Assembly (NCBI GenBank): GCA_027294815.1
Contig: JAPULP010000218.1
Span: 1 to 10,399 of the forward strand
Origin: Gemmatimonadota bacterium
Lineage (GTDB): Bacteria; Gemmatimonadota; Gemmatimonadetes; Gemmatimonadales; GWC2-71-9
Length of the DNA: 10,399 nucleotides
Reading direction: 5' to 3'
Shown: one piece after another, positions 1 to 6,592 of the stretch
How the letters are laid out: each line of letters opens with the position of its first letter
How positions within the stretch are numbered: the first letter of the stretch is position 1
Program-made: the position numbers and the translations under genes
The notes under the pieces: generated by a model
The model's database searches: none
What the model was told of the DNA's origin: nothing
What the model saw: only the letters and a program-made list of their open reading frames with translations

Positions 1-29
1 GGTTGCCGGTGCGACGGATGGGGGTCACG

Positions 30-590
30 ATGCGAGCATCGACGAACACCATGGCCGCAGTTGCGCAGCTCTTGTCTGAGCAGCGGGACACAATTCACTC
101 CGAGTGGTCTGAGTGGATCGCCAAACGTCTCGAGTCGGCCCCTCACATTCGGCGCGACACTATCGACCGACAGCTTCGTTTGCTCGTGGAACTCCTCACC
201 GTCATGACCGGTCCCCGTCGGCGCGAAGCCAACGGACTATGGCTCAGTGCGTCGGAGTGGTACGGTCGCACTGCAGCTCTGCGCGGTCTCGCCGCGGGCG
301 AGATCGTAGAAGAATTCCAATATCTCCGCGAGCGGCTGATCCGCCACCTCTCAGAACTGGTCACTTTGCTGGTACCCCGTCAATCCATGGCTGCCGTTCT
401 GCGTTTGAATCGTCTGGTGGATACCGGTACCGCACACGCCGTAGTCGGCTACACGGACGCACTCGTCGAATCTCTGCTCGAGCGACAAGGCATACCGCTC
501 GGTGCACACGAAACCGAGGAGTCGGAAGTCGAGGAGCGCCTTGCCCAACTCGAGGGTGAATTCGCTCAGCTGATGTCAACCAGCGACTGA
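30..590 (+). CDS. RsbRD N-terminal-like helical sensor/regulatory domain protein
   Basis: An all-helical protein of about 186 residues with no membrane segment, so cytoplasmic. The pattern resembles the RsbRD N-terminal domain, a four-helix-type module found in front of STAS or histidine-kinase domains in stress-signalling proteins. It has an early LLSEQRDTIHSEW helix with a conserved Trp, a central helix rich in charged residues (GEIVEEFQYLRERLIRHL), a late 'GYTDALVESLLERQ' helix, then an acidic coiled-coil-like tail. No kinase, STAS or DNA-binding domain follows before the stop, so this is either an orphan domain or a small partner protein. The start is uncertain. ATG 30 has GGGGG (20-24) five bases upstream. 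TTG 3, ATG 18 and ATG 51 are in the same frame, and the gene could begin before the window. The next gene starts 95 nt downstream. The family call rests on pattern resemblance only; the exact role is unknown. Confidence 0.6.
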   Translation: MRASTNTMAAVAQLLSEQRDTIHSEWSEWIAKRLESAPHIRRDTIDRQLRLLVELLTVMTGPRRREANGLWLSASEWYGRTAALRGLAAGEIVEEFQYLRERLIRHLSELVTLLVPRQSMAAVLRLNRLVDTGTAHAVVGYTDALVESLLERQGIPLGAHETEESEVEERLAQLEGEFAQLMSTSD

Positions 591-604
591 TCCCTCACTC
601 GCCC

Positions 605-633
605 TTGCCATACCTCTTTGCAGCGGCTATGTC
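605..633 (+). promoter_or_regulatory. Possible sigma70-type promoter for the symporter operon
   Basis: The gap 591-685 holds TTGCCA at 605-610 (5 of 6 matches to the -35 consensus), a 17-nt spacer, and TATGTC at 628-633 as a weak -10 (3 of 6 matches). The symporter ATG lies about 50 nt downstream. No other convincing boxes or strong Shine-Dalgarno site are seen in the gap (only AGAAG shortly before the ATG). Such matches occur by chance, so this is a weak call. Confidence 0.25.
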
Positions 634-685
634 GTACCGCGGCGCACGTACCGCCACCATCTAACGCGACCGCAGAAGCTAGCCC

Positions 686-1918
686 ATGAATAAACAAGCC
701 GCCATTGTCGTTGGCCTTGTCGCCGGTCTTGTCCTCGGCCTGACCGCTTCAGCAACCGGGTCACCGACACTCATGAGTATCGCCGAAGGCGTCGCTCCCC
801 TCGGGCAGGCGTTCGTCAATCTCGTGCGCATGGTAGTGATTCCGCTTGTTGCGGCAACGATCTTCACCGGTGTAGCAGGTCTTGGGGACCCACGACGTTT
901 GGGAAAACTTGGTGGGACCACGTTGCTGTTCTTCTTCGGCACCACATTCATCGCGATCGTGATCGGCTTGATCACCATGAAAGCCGCGCTGGCTATTGCG
1001 CCAATTACGGTTCCGTCGCTTCCGCAGGGCGAGACGGCACAAGAGCTTCCCACCACCTTGGACTTCTTTCTAGGGCTCATTCCTTCAAATCCGTTTGAAA
1101 TCGCTGCGAGCGGTGCGCTGTTGCCGCTGGTCGTTTTCATGGTGCTCTTCGGTGCGGCTGCAGGTGCGGTTCCCGAGCAACACCGCGCGCCGCTCATGGC
1201 CCTCGCGGAGGGCGTCACCGGCACGCTCGTGAAACTCGTACACTGGATACTTTGGACGGCGCCGGTTGGAGTCTTTGCCCTTGCCGCACCAATGACGGCG
1301 GCGTCGGGCTGGGAGTTGCTCAAGAGCCTGGCCGTTTTCGTGATCGCGGTGACAGTCGCATTAACCGTCTTCGTCGCGGTTGTCTACATGCCGGCCGCCG
1401 TGTTCATCGGACGCCTTGCGCCAAAACAGTTCATCAAAGGTTGCGTCGAGCCCGTCGTTATCGCCGCGGGGGCGACCAGTTCTGCCGCCGCATTGCCTGC
1501 AATGTTGGACTCGGGGCAGACGCACCTCGGTGTATCGCGCGCCGTCGCAGGGCTCGTGTACTCGCTGGGCGCGGCGATCGGACGCGGCGGCAGTGCGCTA
1601 TTTCAAGGAACGTCCATCATCTTTCTTGCCGCACTGTACGATGTCTCGCTGCCCCTTCCTGTGATCATCTCCGTCATTTTTGCAACGTTCTTCGTTTCGT
1701 TGACGGTCGCAGGCGTACCGAGCGGGAGCCTGGTCACTCTGGCACCGGCGTTGGACGTCGCGGGCGTTCCCTTTGCCGGCGTCGGGATGCTTTTTGGTAT
1801 CGACCGCATTCCCGACATGCTGCGCACGGCGGTCAACGTGACAGGACACATGACCACGTCGGTGGTGGTGGAAAGAATCTCGCCCGGCGAGGAGGAGGTC
1901 ACTGCGCCGAGTGGCTGA
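686..1918 (+). CDS. Dicarboxylate/amino acid:cation symporter (DAACS, SDF family) with atypical cation sites
   Basis: A 410-aa polytopic inner-membrane carrier of the glutamate/aspartate symporter family (GltPh, GltP, DctA, EAAT), of normal family length. The N-terminal membrane helix begins at residue 5. The re-entrant loop HP1 is TSSAAALP (264-271), HP2 is GVPSGS (343-348), and TM8 holds IDRIPDMLRTAVNVTGH (372-388). By alignment to GltPh, the residues that hold an amino-acid substrate are kept: D377 (D394), R380 (R397), T381 (T398) and N384 (N401). The cation-site residues are not. The TM7 NMDGT motif reads GRGGS (299-303), replacing N310 and D312 and putting Arg in place of Met, and the TM8 D405 is His388. 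In TM3, Tyr89 is Phe83, while T92/S93 are T86/T87. Transport of an acidic amino acid or related anion is likely; Na+ coupling is doubtful. It is the first gene of a tight run with the DUF402 gene (8-nt overlap). Confidence 0.9.
   Translation: MNKQAAIVVGLVAGLVLGLTASATGSPTLMSIAEGVAPLGQAFVNLVRMVVIPLVAATIFTGVAGLGDPRRLGKLGGTTLLFFFGTTFIAIVIGLITMKAALAIAPITVPSLPQGETAQELPTTLDFFLGLIPSNPFEIAASGALLPLVVFMVLFGAAAGAVPEQHRAPLMALAEGVTGTLVKLVHWILWTAPVGVFALAAPMTAASGWELLKSLAVFVIAVTVALTVFVAVVYMPAAVFIGRLAPKQFIKGCVEPVVIAAGATSSAAALPAMLDSGQTHLGVSRAVAGLVYSLGAAIGRGGSALFQGTSIIFLAALYDVSLPLPVIISVIFATFFVSLTVAGVPSGSLVTLAPALDVAGVPFAGVGMLFGIDRIPDMLRTAVNVTGHMTTSVVVERISPGEEEVTAPSG
1891..1898 (+). promoter_or_regulatory. Ribosome binding site for the DUF402 gene
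   Basis: A strong GGAGGAGG lies inside the 3' end of the symporter gene, 12 nt before GTG 1911. The spacing is longer than ideal, but no better start follows in that frame (the next is TTG 1926), so this site supports the GTG start and translational coupling to the symporter. Confidence 0.55.
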
Positions 1919-2447
1919 ACGAACCTTGCCATGCGTCATCCATTACACATACACCAGGCCCGGAAAAGAAACGGTCATATACGATCACTGGCTCGTCATT
2001 GACGAGCCGGATCTCAAGGTGTTGCTCATGGATAGCTACGCGGGGCACCCACTGCTGATCGACGGCACGATTGTCGCCGAGCCTGGCTCATCACTCCTCT
2101 GGTTTGTGTTCCCCGATGCGTGGCACGACATCGGGAAGTTTCATCTCGCCGATGATGTCTTCACCGGTTGGTATACCAATATTTGCACGCCTGCAAAGAT
2201 CAATGAAGACCAATGGTCGAGCACGGACCTCTTCCTCGATCACTGGATCGCCTCCGACGGACACCAAACCTGGCTCGACGAAGATGAATTGAACGATGCC
2301 GTTACGGCGGGACTCCTCGATGTAGAATTGTGTGACCGCATCGCCGACGAACGCCGTCGTATCCAAACGCACCTCGAACTCGGTGCGTGGCCTCCTCCAG
2401 TGGTGCTGGAGTTGGATCTTCAGACCGCACGGGGTTTATTGAAGTGA
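1911..2447 (+). CDS. DUF402 (FomD/Ntdp-like) family protein
   Basis: A 178-aa soluble protein matching the DUF402 fold. It has an N-terminal beta-rich half, then the family signature WYTNICTPAKIN (87-98), STDLFLDHWIASDG (104-117) and WLDEDEL (121-127), and a helical tail. Characterised members hydrolyse phosphoanhydride bonds: FomD acts on a cytidylylated phosphonate in fosfomycin biosynthesis, and the staphylococcal SA1684/Ntdp protein acts on nucleoside di- and triphosphates. The conserved Trp/Tyr, Asp and Glu positions are present, so a metal-dependent nucleotide or nucleotide-ester phosphohydrolase is the reasonable inference; the actual substrate is unknown. The GTG start overlaps the symporter by 8 nt and the stop overlaps the next ATG (TGATG), so the three genes are probably co-translated. 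No signal peptide or membrane segment is present. Confidence 0.8.
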   Translation: MAERTLPCVIHYTYTRPGKETVIYDHWLVIDEPDLKVLLMDSYAGHPLLIDGTIVAEPGSSLLWFVFPDAWHDIGKFHLADDVFTGWYTNICTPAKINEDQWSSTDLFLDHWIASDGHQTWLDEDELNDAVTAGLLDVELCDRIADERRRIQTHLELGAWPPPVVLELDLQTARGLLK

Positions 2448-3304
2448 TGAACATGCGAACAATACGGCGCATCTTGGTAGGGACAGGCGTGACGGCGCTG
2501 GTGCTGCTGCAACCCGGCGTTACCATCGCACAAGAACGACTTCTGTGGGTCGACGGCCCTGCTGGACGATTGCGCGTCAGTGATGGCGGGAACGGCGGGA
2601 TACCCGTTGTGTTCGTTCACGGCCTGGCCGGCGACCGCGCGCATTGGAAGATCCAACTCGAGCACCTTCGTTCCAATCGAAGAGCTATTGCCTTCGACAT
2701 GAGGGGGCACGGCGAATCCGATAAGCCAAGCGACGCCGACTATTCCATAGACGGAATCGCTGCCGACATTGACGCGGTGGTGGATGCGCTCGGCATCAGC
2801 CGTTTTACGCTCGTGGGCCACAGTATCGGTGCCGGCGTCGTTGCGGCGTACGCGGCAGCAAATCCCAATCGAGTCGCGGGGTTGTTTTTTGCGGACCCCA
2901 TTGGCGACCAGCGAACCATAAGCATGCAACTACAGATGCTCGTGCAAATGCTGCAATCGCCGTCGTACCAAACAGCCGCGCAGGCCTATTACGAGGCCCT
3001 TCTCTTCAACGCCGCACCGGGTGTTCGCGAGCAGGTCCTCGAATCATTGAACCACACTTCGCAAGCAGCTCTGGTGCAGGCATTTCAAAGCATGACGACA
3101 TTCGATCCCGTCGCGGCGCTGACGCAGTTTGACGGACCGATGTTCAACGTCATCTCGGATCTCAATGATTTCCCGTTCAGCCTGCACAACATCCTGAAGG
3201 ACTTACCAACGGAACGCCTGTCGGCAACCAGTCATTGGGTGCAGATGGACAAACCGGAGGAGTTCAACGGGTTCTTGGACAGGTTCTTACAGGGAAGGAA
3301 CTAG
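2447..3304 (+). CDS. Exported alpha/beta hydrolase
   Basis: A 285-aa alpha/beta-fold hydrolase (esterase/lipase/haloperoxidase-like class). Residues 1-28 look like a Sec signal: MNMRTIRR, then a hydrophobic stretch, ending VTIA before QE, so periplasmic or secreted. The oxyanion-hole motif is VFVHG (55-59). The nucleophile elbow is GHSIG (124-128, Ser126). The catalytic His is probably H263 in TSHWVQM. The acid is D238 or D241 in ISDLND. DMRGHGESDKP (84-94) is the usual conserved loop of this superfamily. ATG 2447 was chosen because it forms the TGATG overlap with the DUF402 stop and begins the signal peptide. ATG 2453 is possible; GTG 2387 would add 20 residues in front of the signal and is unlikely. 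The substrate cannot be read from the sequence. The stop codon TAG (3302-3304) lies in the first heptad of the downstream repeat. Confidence 0.85.
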   Translation: MNMRTIRRILVGTGVTALVLLQPGVTIAQERLLWVDGPAGRLRVSDGGNGGIPVVFVHGLAGDRAHWKIQLEHLRSNRRAIAFDMRGHGESDKPSDADYSIDGIAADIDAVVDALGISRFTLVGHSIGAGVVAAYAAANPNRVAGLFFADPIGDQRTISMQLQMLVQMLQSPSYQTAAQAYYEALLFNAAPGVREQVLESLNHTSQAALVQAFQSMTTFDPVAALTQFDGPMFNVISDLNDFPFSLHNILKDLPTERLSATSHWVQMDKPEEFNGFLDRFLQGRN

Positions 3305-3437
3305 GTTTCAGGTGCCAGGTTTTAGGTTCCAGGTTTTGCGACGTCCGATTAAAGCCCTGACACCTGATACCTGACACCTGACACCTGACACCGAACCCAA
3401 CACCTAACACCCCACACCCCACACCCCACACCCTACC
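3303..3437. repeat. Heptameric repeat tract in two opposed arms
   Basis: The 207-nt gap 3305-3511 is dominated by 7-bp periodicity. The left arm has AGG at 3303, 3310, 3317, 3324 and 3331, exactly every 7 bases. After a 22-nt unique centre (3334-3355), the right arm has five CCTGANA units (3356-3390). Then, after one 5-nt step, come ACC triplets at 3395, 3402, 3409, 3416, 3423 and 3430, mostly as CCACACC units. The arms are inverted: 3309-3333 and 3356-3380 can pair at 20 of 25 positions plus one G-U, giving a long hairpin with a 22-nt loop. No U-run follows, so it is not a standard intrinsic terminator. Beyond 3437 the gap is unique sequence with no convincing promoter. Confidence 0.85.
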
Positions 3438-3499
3438 GCATAAAATTGCCACACATCGCAACAGTTTGACGACACATAGAGTGGGATCACGCCCCACCG

Positions 3500-3520
3500 T
3501 AGCAGCACATCATGCTGCTA
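3500..3520 (+). promoter_or_regulatory. Perfect inverted repeat over the methylase start codon (operator or RNA hairpin)
   Basis: TAGCAGCA (3500-3507) and TGCTGCTA (3513-3520) are exact reverse complements separated by CATCA (3508-3512). The ATG of the methylase is 3512-3514, so its A is in the loop and its TG in the stem. No Shine-Dalgarno precedes the start. As DNA this is a plausible dimeric-repressor site; as RNA it would hide the start codon. A smaller stem, GTGGG 3481-3485 with CCCAC 3493-3497, lies just upstream. Confidence 0.5.
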
Positions 3521-6500
3521 GATACACTCAACGCCATTCGCTGCGCAGAAGAGATTGGCACGTTGTTTGCCGAGATCGGCTACGTCCCGGACCGAATACC
3601 GGTCAAGGAGGGAGTGACGGTGGTCGCCCGGTGGAAGGGCTTCAAGGTCTTCGCCGCCGACTCGTCGAATCCGCTACACGATGTTCGTGCAATGGCCCGT
3701 TCTCTCGCCGGCATTTCCGCCCGGGGGCTCGCCGTGGCCGTTCGGGCTCCAAACGAAATCGCGCTCGCCGCGCCCCGTCTGGGAGCGCCCGGAATCAGCA
3801 GGGTACTGGTGGTCCCTCTGCAAGATCCGTCCACAGAAGTGCTGCAACACTTGCGGCAGTTTCGACCCAAACCATCGTCGAACGGTCTCACCCACGCCCT
3901 GCGTGTACAAGAACTGCTGGCAACCGAAATCGTAGGGGAACGGTTCTACGCGTCTTTCCGCCTCGTGCTGGACCGCATGGCCGCGAGCTTTGGCAAGGTA
4001 GCAACGCCGCGGGATCGGCGACTCGCTGCCCTGCTTTCGCTCACCCGGGTTCTTTTCCTCTACTTTGTGCAAGCCAAGGGTTGGTTGGACAACAAGTCCG
4101 ACTATTTGCGATCGTTACTCGATGACGCGCTGGCCGCCAACAAGCACTTTCACAGCGAGTCGCTCAACCCGCTCTTCTTCGAGACGCTCAATCGGCCGAT
4201 AGCTGCACGCAAGGGTGTGTCGCACCTAGGACAAATACCGTATCTCAACGGTGGGCTGTTCCAGGCTCATCCTGTCGAGCGAAAATTGCGGCCGTCGTTC
4301 GCGAACGCTTTGTGGCGTGATGCGTTCGAAGGCTTGTTCGACAAGTTTCGTTTCTGTGTGCGGGAAGCGGATGAGGTCGACGCGATCGCACCAGACATGC
4401 TGGGGCGCGTGTTTGAACGGGTGATGGAGACGGATGCGCGACACGACACCGGGACGTTCTATACACCCGAACGCGTCGTGCGCCAAATTGTGATCGCGGC
4501 GATTGAGACAGCGTTGATGGGCAACGGCCGACTGACCTCGGATCAGGTTTCCCGCGTCGTTCGCGCCCAGCCGATCGAGCAAGAGCTGAGAGCCACTGCA
4601 CGCGACCAGCTTCGGCGGCTCCGAATCTTGGATCCGGCCGTCGGTTCCGGTGCGTTCCTCCTCGGAGCACTCGAAGAGTTGGGTCGCATGCATCGGGCAT
4701 TGCGCAGCGATCGGAGTGGAACGAGGCAGCTCGATCTGCGGCGACGCATTCTCCATGAAAATCTGTTTGGGGTAGACATCAATCCCGTTGCGGTACGGCT
4801 GGCCGAATTACGTCTCTGGCTTGCAGTTATTGCCGACGACCCATGCAGTGAGATCGACGCGATCGAGCCTCTTCCGAATCTCGATGGTCTTGTTCGGCAG
4901 GGAGACTCGCTCCTGGATCCCATCGCGGCGGCATCGATGTTTGCCATGAGACCCCTGACGCCAACGCAGAGCGGGACGCGACGTGTATTCCATGCCCGGA
5001 CGAAAATATTTGCCGCTCGCGGCAAGCAACAACAGACCGCCGGAAGGCAGTTGTACGAAGCCGAGGAGGGCCTGGCGAGGGAGCTACTCGAGCGAGCCCT
5101 TGCAAACACCGAACACGCAATCAAGGATCTCACTGCCGCCGCCCGGGGACGAGACCTCTTTGGGCGTCGAAGCGGATTGACCAGTCAACAGCAACGCATC
5201 TATCGCATGATGCGTGCCCACCGCAAGACCTTGAAACGCGTGCTGGTCGCCGTTGGCGAAGGGGCGATCCCGTTTTTCTCTTACGAAATCCACATGCCGG
5301 ATATCATGCGGAACGGTGGATTCTCCGTGGTCATCGGGAATCCTCCGTGGGTGCGCGCGGAACGTCTGCCGGCCGCAACGCGGCGTACGCTCAAGGAACG
5401 CTTTTCGTGGTGGAGGGGTGTAGCAGGGAAAGGCTACGCTCACCTTCCGGACTTATCCATCGCCTTTCTCCAACGGGCTCTGGAGCTGACCAAAGCAGGA
5501 GGGTCAGTCGGATTTCTCATGCCCAGCAAGCTGACCACATCCGGCTATGCCCAAACCACTCGCAGTAGTCTGGTTAGTGAGACGACCGTCCAATACCTGC
5601 ATCGGGTCCCGGATCACGAAGCGGCACAATTCGGGGCGACTACTTATCCCCTCGCCATCATTCTGAAGAACGAGTCACCCGACGCGAAGCACCAAGTTCG
5701 CCTCGGATTCAATTCCGACTCACGCGTGAAACAACGGTCGCTCCACCCGACGGGACCTTGGATACTCGTTCCAGACCGAGCACGCCGCGCGCTCGATGAC
5801 CTTCGCAACGCCGGTACGCCGCTGGGCGTGGTTGCCCCGCCGGCGCTGGGTGTCAAAACGGGCGCCGATGCGATCTTCGTGGGAGAAACGCTCGAAGCGA
5901 GTCGGTCGGTCTCCACCGTCCGGTTTGGCAGCACGGTCGCCGCCATTGAGTCGACACTGCTGCGCCCAGTGATCCGCGGCCGCGATATACGCAGGTTCAA
6001 AGCCACGTCCACAAAGGTCGTCCTTTGGGGCTACGATGCGCACGGCGATCCACTCGAACGATTGCCTCCACTCGCCGCGGTCTACATCGCATCACACCGC
6101 CGCGCACTCGTGGCCCGTGCCGATTATGGCGGAGGACCACTGTGGACTTTGTTCAGGCTTGGTACTGCGGGAGCTACGCATCGCGTGATATGGCCGGACA
6201 TCACCAAGACAGCGACTGCGGTTCTCTTGAACTACACCGCTACACGGGCGGGGGCGGCAATTCCCCTGAACAGCTGCTACGTCAGCGTTGCTCCGGACCG
6301 CGATACCGGGCTCGCGATCTGTGCGGTCATGAACTCCACTCTGATCCGGGCCTTGGTATTCGCAACCGCAGATGAAGCACGCGGGGGTTATCGCCGGGTC
6401 AACGCTCGCATCGCATCACAAGTACCCGTCCCGCCTCTAGACGCCTCGAGACAATTGATCCGAATGAGCGCCGGGATGCAAAAGGGAGACACATTTGATC

Positions 6501-6592
6501 AGTCGAAGCTCGACACCGTCGTCGCCGAAGCACTCGGCCTGCCACCGACCACGCGTGACATCCTCTGTCGCTTGGCCCCGCATCACGGCTGA
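3512..6592 (+). CDS. Eco57I/TaqI-like adenine-N6 DNA methyltransferase with target-recognition domain
   Basis: A 1026-aa gamma-type adenine-N6 DNA methyltransferase. Residues 1-160 are a domain I do not recognise. 165-310 is the helical domain typical of Eco57I/PglX/type ISP enzymes (FLYFVQAKGWL at 182-192, IPYLNGGLF at 242-250, APDMLGRVFERVM at 293-305). GTFYTPERVV (314-323) leads into SAM motif I DPAVGSGAF (374-382), the acidic motif FGVDINPVA (419-427), QGDSL (463-467) and catalytic motif IV NPPW (610-613). A charged, coiled-coil-like insertion spans about 495-585. The C-terminal third (from about 775) resembles the TaqI-type specificity domain, with RGRDIRRF (about 790-797). All catalytic motifs are intact, so it should methylate adenine in a specific DNA site. 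No PD-(D/E)XK, HNH or other nuclease motif is visible. ATG 3512 is the earliest possible start because TAG at 3500 is in frame. The helicase gene overlaps its 3' end. Confidence 0.9.
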   Translation: MLLDTLNAIRCAEEIGTLFAEIGYVPDRIPVKEGVTVVARWKGFKVFAADSSNPLHDVRAMARSLAGISARGLAVAVRAPNEIALAAPRLGAPGISRVLVVPLQDPSTEVLQHLRQFRPKPSSNGLTHALRVQELLATEIVGERFYASFRLVLDRMAASFGKVATPRDRRLAALLSLTRVLFLYFVQAKGWLDNKSDYLRSLLDDALAANKHFHSESLNPLFFETLNRPIAARKGVSHLGQIPYLNGGLFQAHPVERKLRPSFANALWRDAFEGLFDKFRFCVREADEVDAIAPDMLGRVFERVMETDARHDTGTFYTPERVVRQIVIAAIETALMGNGRLTSDQVSRVVRAQPIEQELRATARDQLRRLRILDPAVGSGAFLLGALEELGRMHRALRSDRSGTRQLDLRRRILHENLFGVDINPVAVRLAELRLWLAVIADDPCSEIDAIEPLPNLDGLVRQGDSLLDPIAAASMFAMRPLTPTQSGTRRVFHARTKIFAARGKQQQTAGRQLYEAEEGLARELLERALANTEHAIKDLTAAARGRDLFGRRSGLTSQQQRIYRMMRAHRKTLKRVLVAVGEGAIPFFSYEIHMPDIMRNGGFSVVIGNPPWVRAERLPAATRRTLKERFSWWRGVAGKGYAHLPDLSIAFLQRALELTKAGGSVGFLMPSKLTTSGYAQTTRSSLVSETTVQYLHRVPDHEAAQFGATTYPLAIILKNESPDAKHQVRLGFNSDSRVKQRSLHPTGPWILVPDRARRALDDLRNAGTPLGVVAPPALGVKTGADAIFVGETLEASRSVSTVRFGSTVAAIESTLLRPVIRGRDIRRFKATSTKVVLWGYDAHGDPLERLPPLAAVYIASHRRALVARADYGGGPLWTLFRLGTAGATHRVIWPDITKTATAVLLNYTATRAGAAIPLNSCYVSVAPDRDTGLAICAVMNSTLIRALVFATADEARGGYRRVNARIASQVPVPPLDASRQLIRMSAGMQKGDTFDQSKLDTVVAEALGLPPTTRDILCRLAPHHG
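6484..6488 (+). promoter_or_regulatory. Candidate ribosome binding site for the helicase (TTG 6495)
   Basis: GGGAG within AAAAGGGAG lies 6 nt before TTG 6495. It is the only Shine-Dalgarno-like site near any of the candidate helicase starts (TTG 6495, GTG 6555, TTG 6597) and is the main reason for choosing the longest form. It lies in the coding part of the methylase, so it may be coincidence. Confidence 0.35.

Noticed and set aside
679..1323. Minus-strand 214-aa open frame opposite the symporter
   Set aside because: It lies antisense to a clear membrane-carrier gene; its Ala/Pro/Ser/Thr-rich composition is typical of a shadow frame and no motif is seen.
1252..2058. Plus-strand 268-aa open frame overlapping the symporter and DUF402 genes
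   Set aside because: Arg/Cys/Gly-rich shadow of the symporter in another frame; no domain.
3303..3437. CRISPR array
   Set aside because: The unit is only 7 bp, with no spacers of uniform length and no cas genes.
3466..3471. TTGACG as a -35 box for the methylase
   Set aside because: No acceptable -10 is found 16-18 nt downstream (the sequence there is close to CACGCC), so a sigma70 promoter is not supported. TAAAAT at 3441 likewise lacks a -35.
3512..6592. Single-protein type IIG restriction-modification enzyme
   Set aside because: The methylase and specificity parts fit, but no nuclease motif is visible in the N-terminal region, so cleavage activity cannot be claimed.
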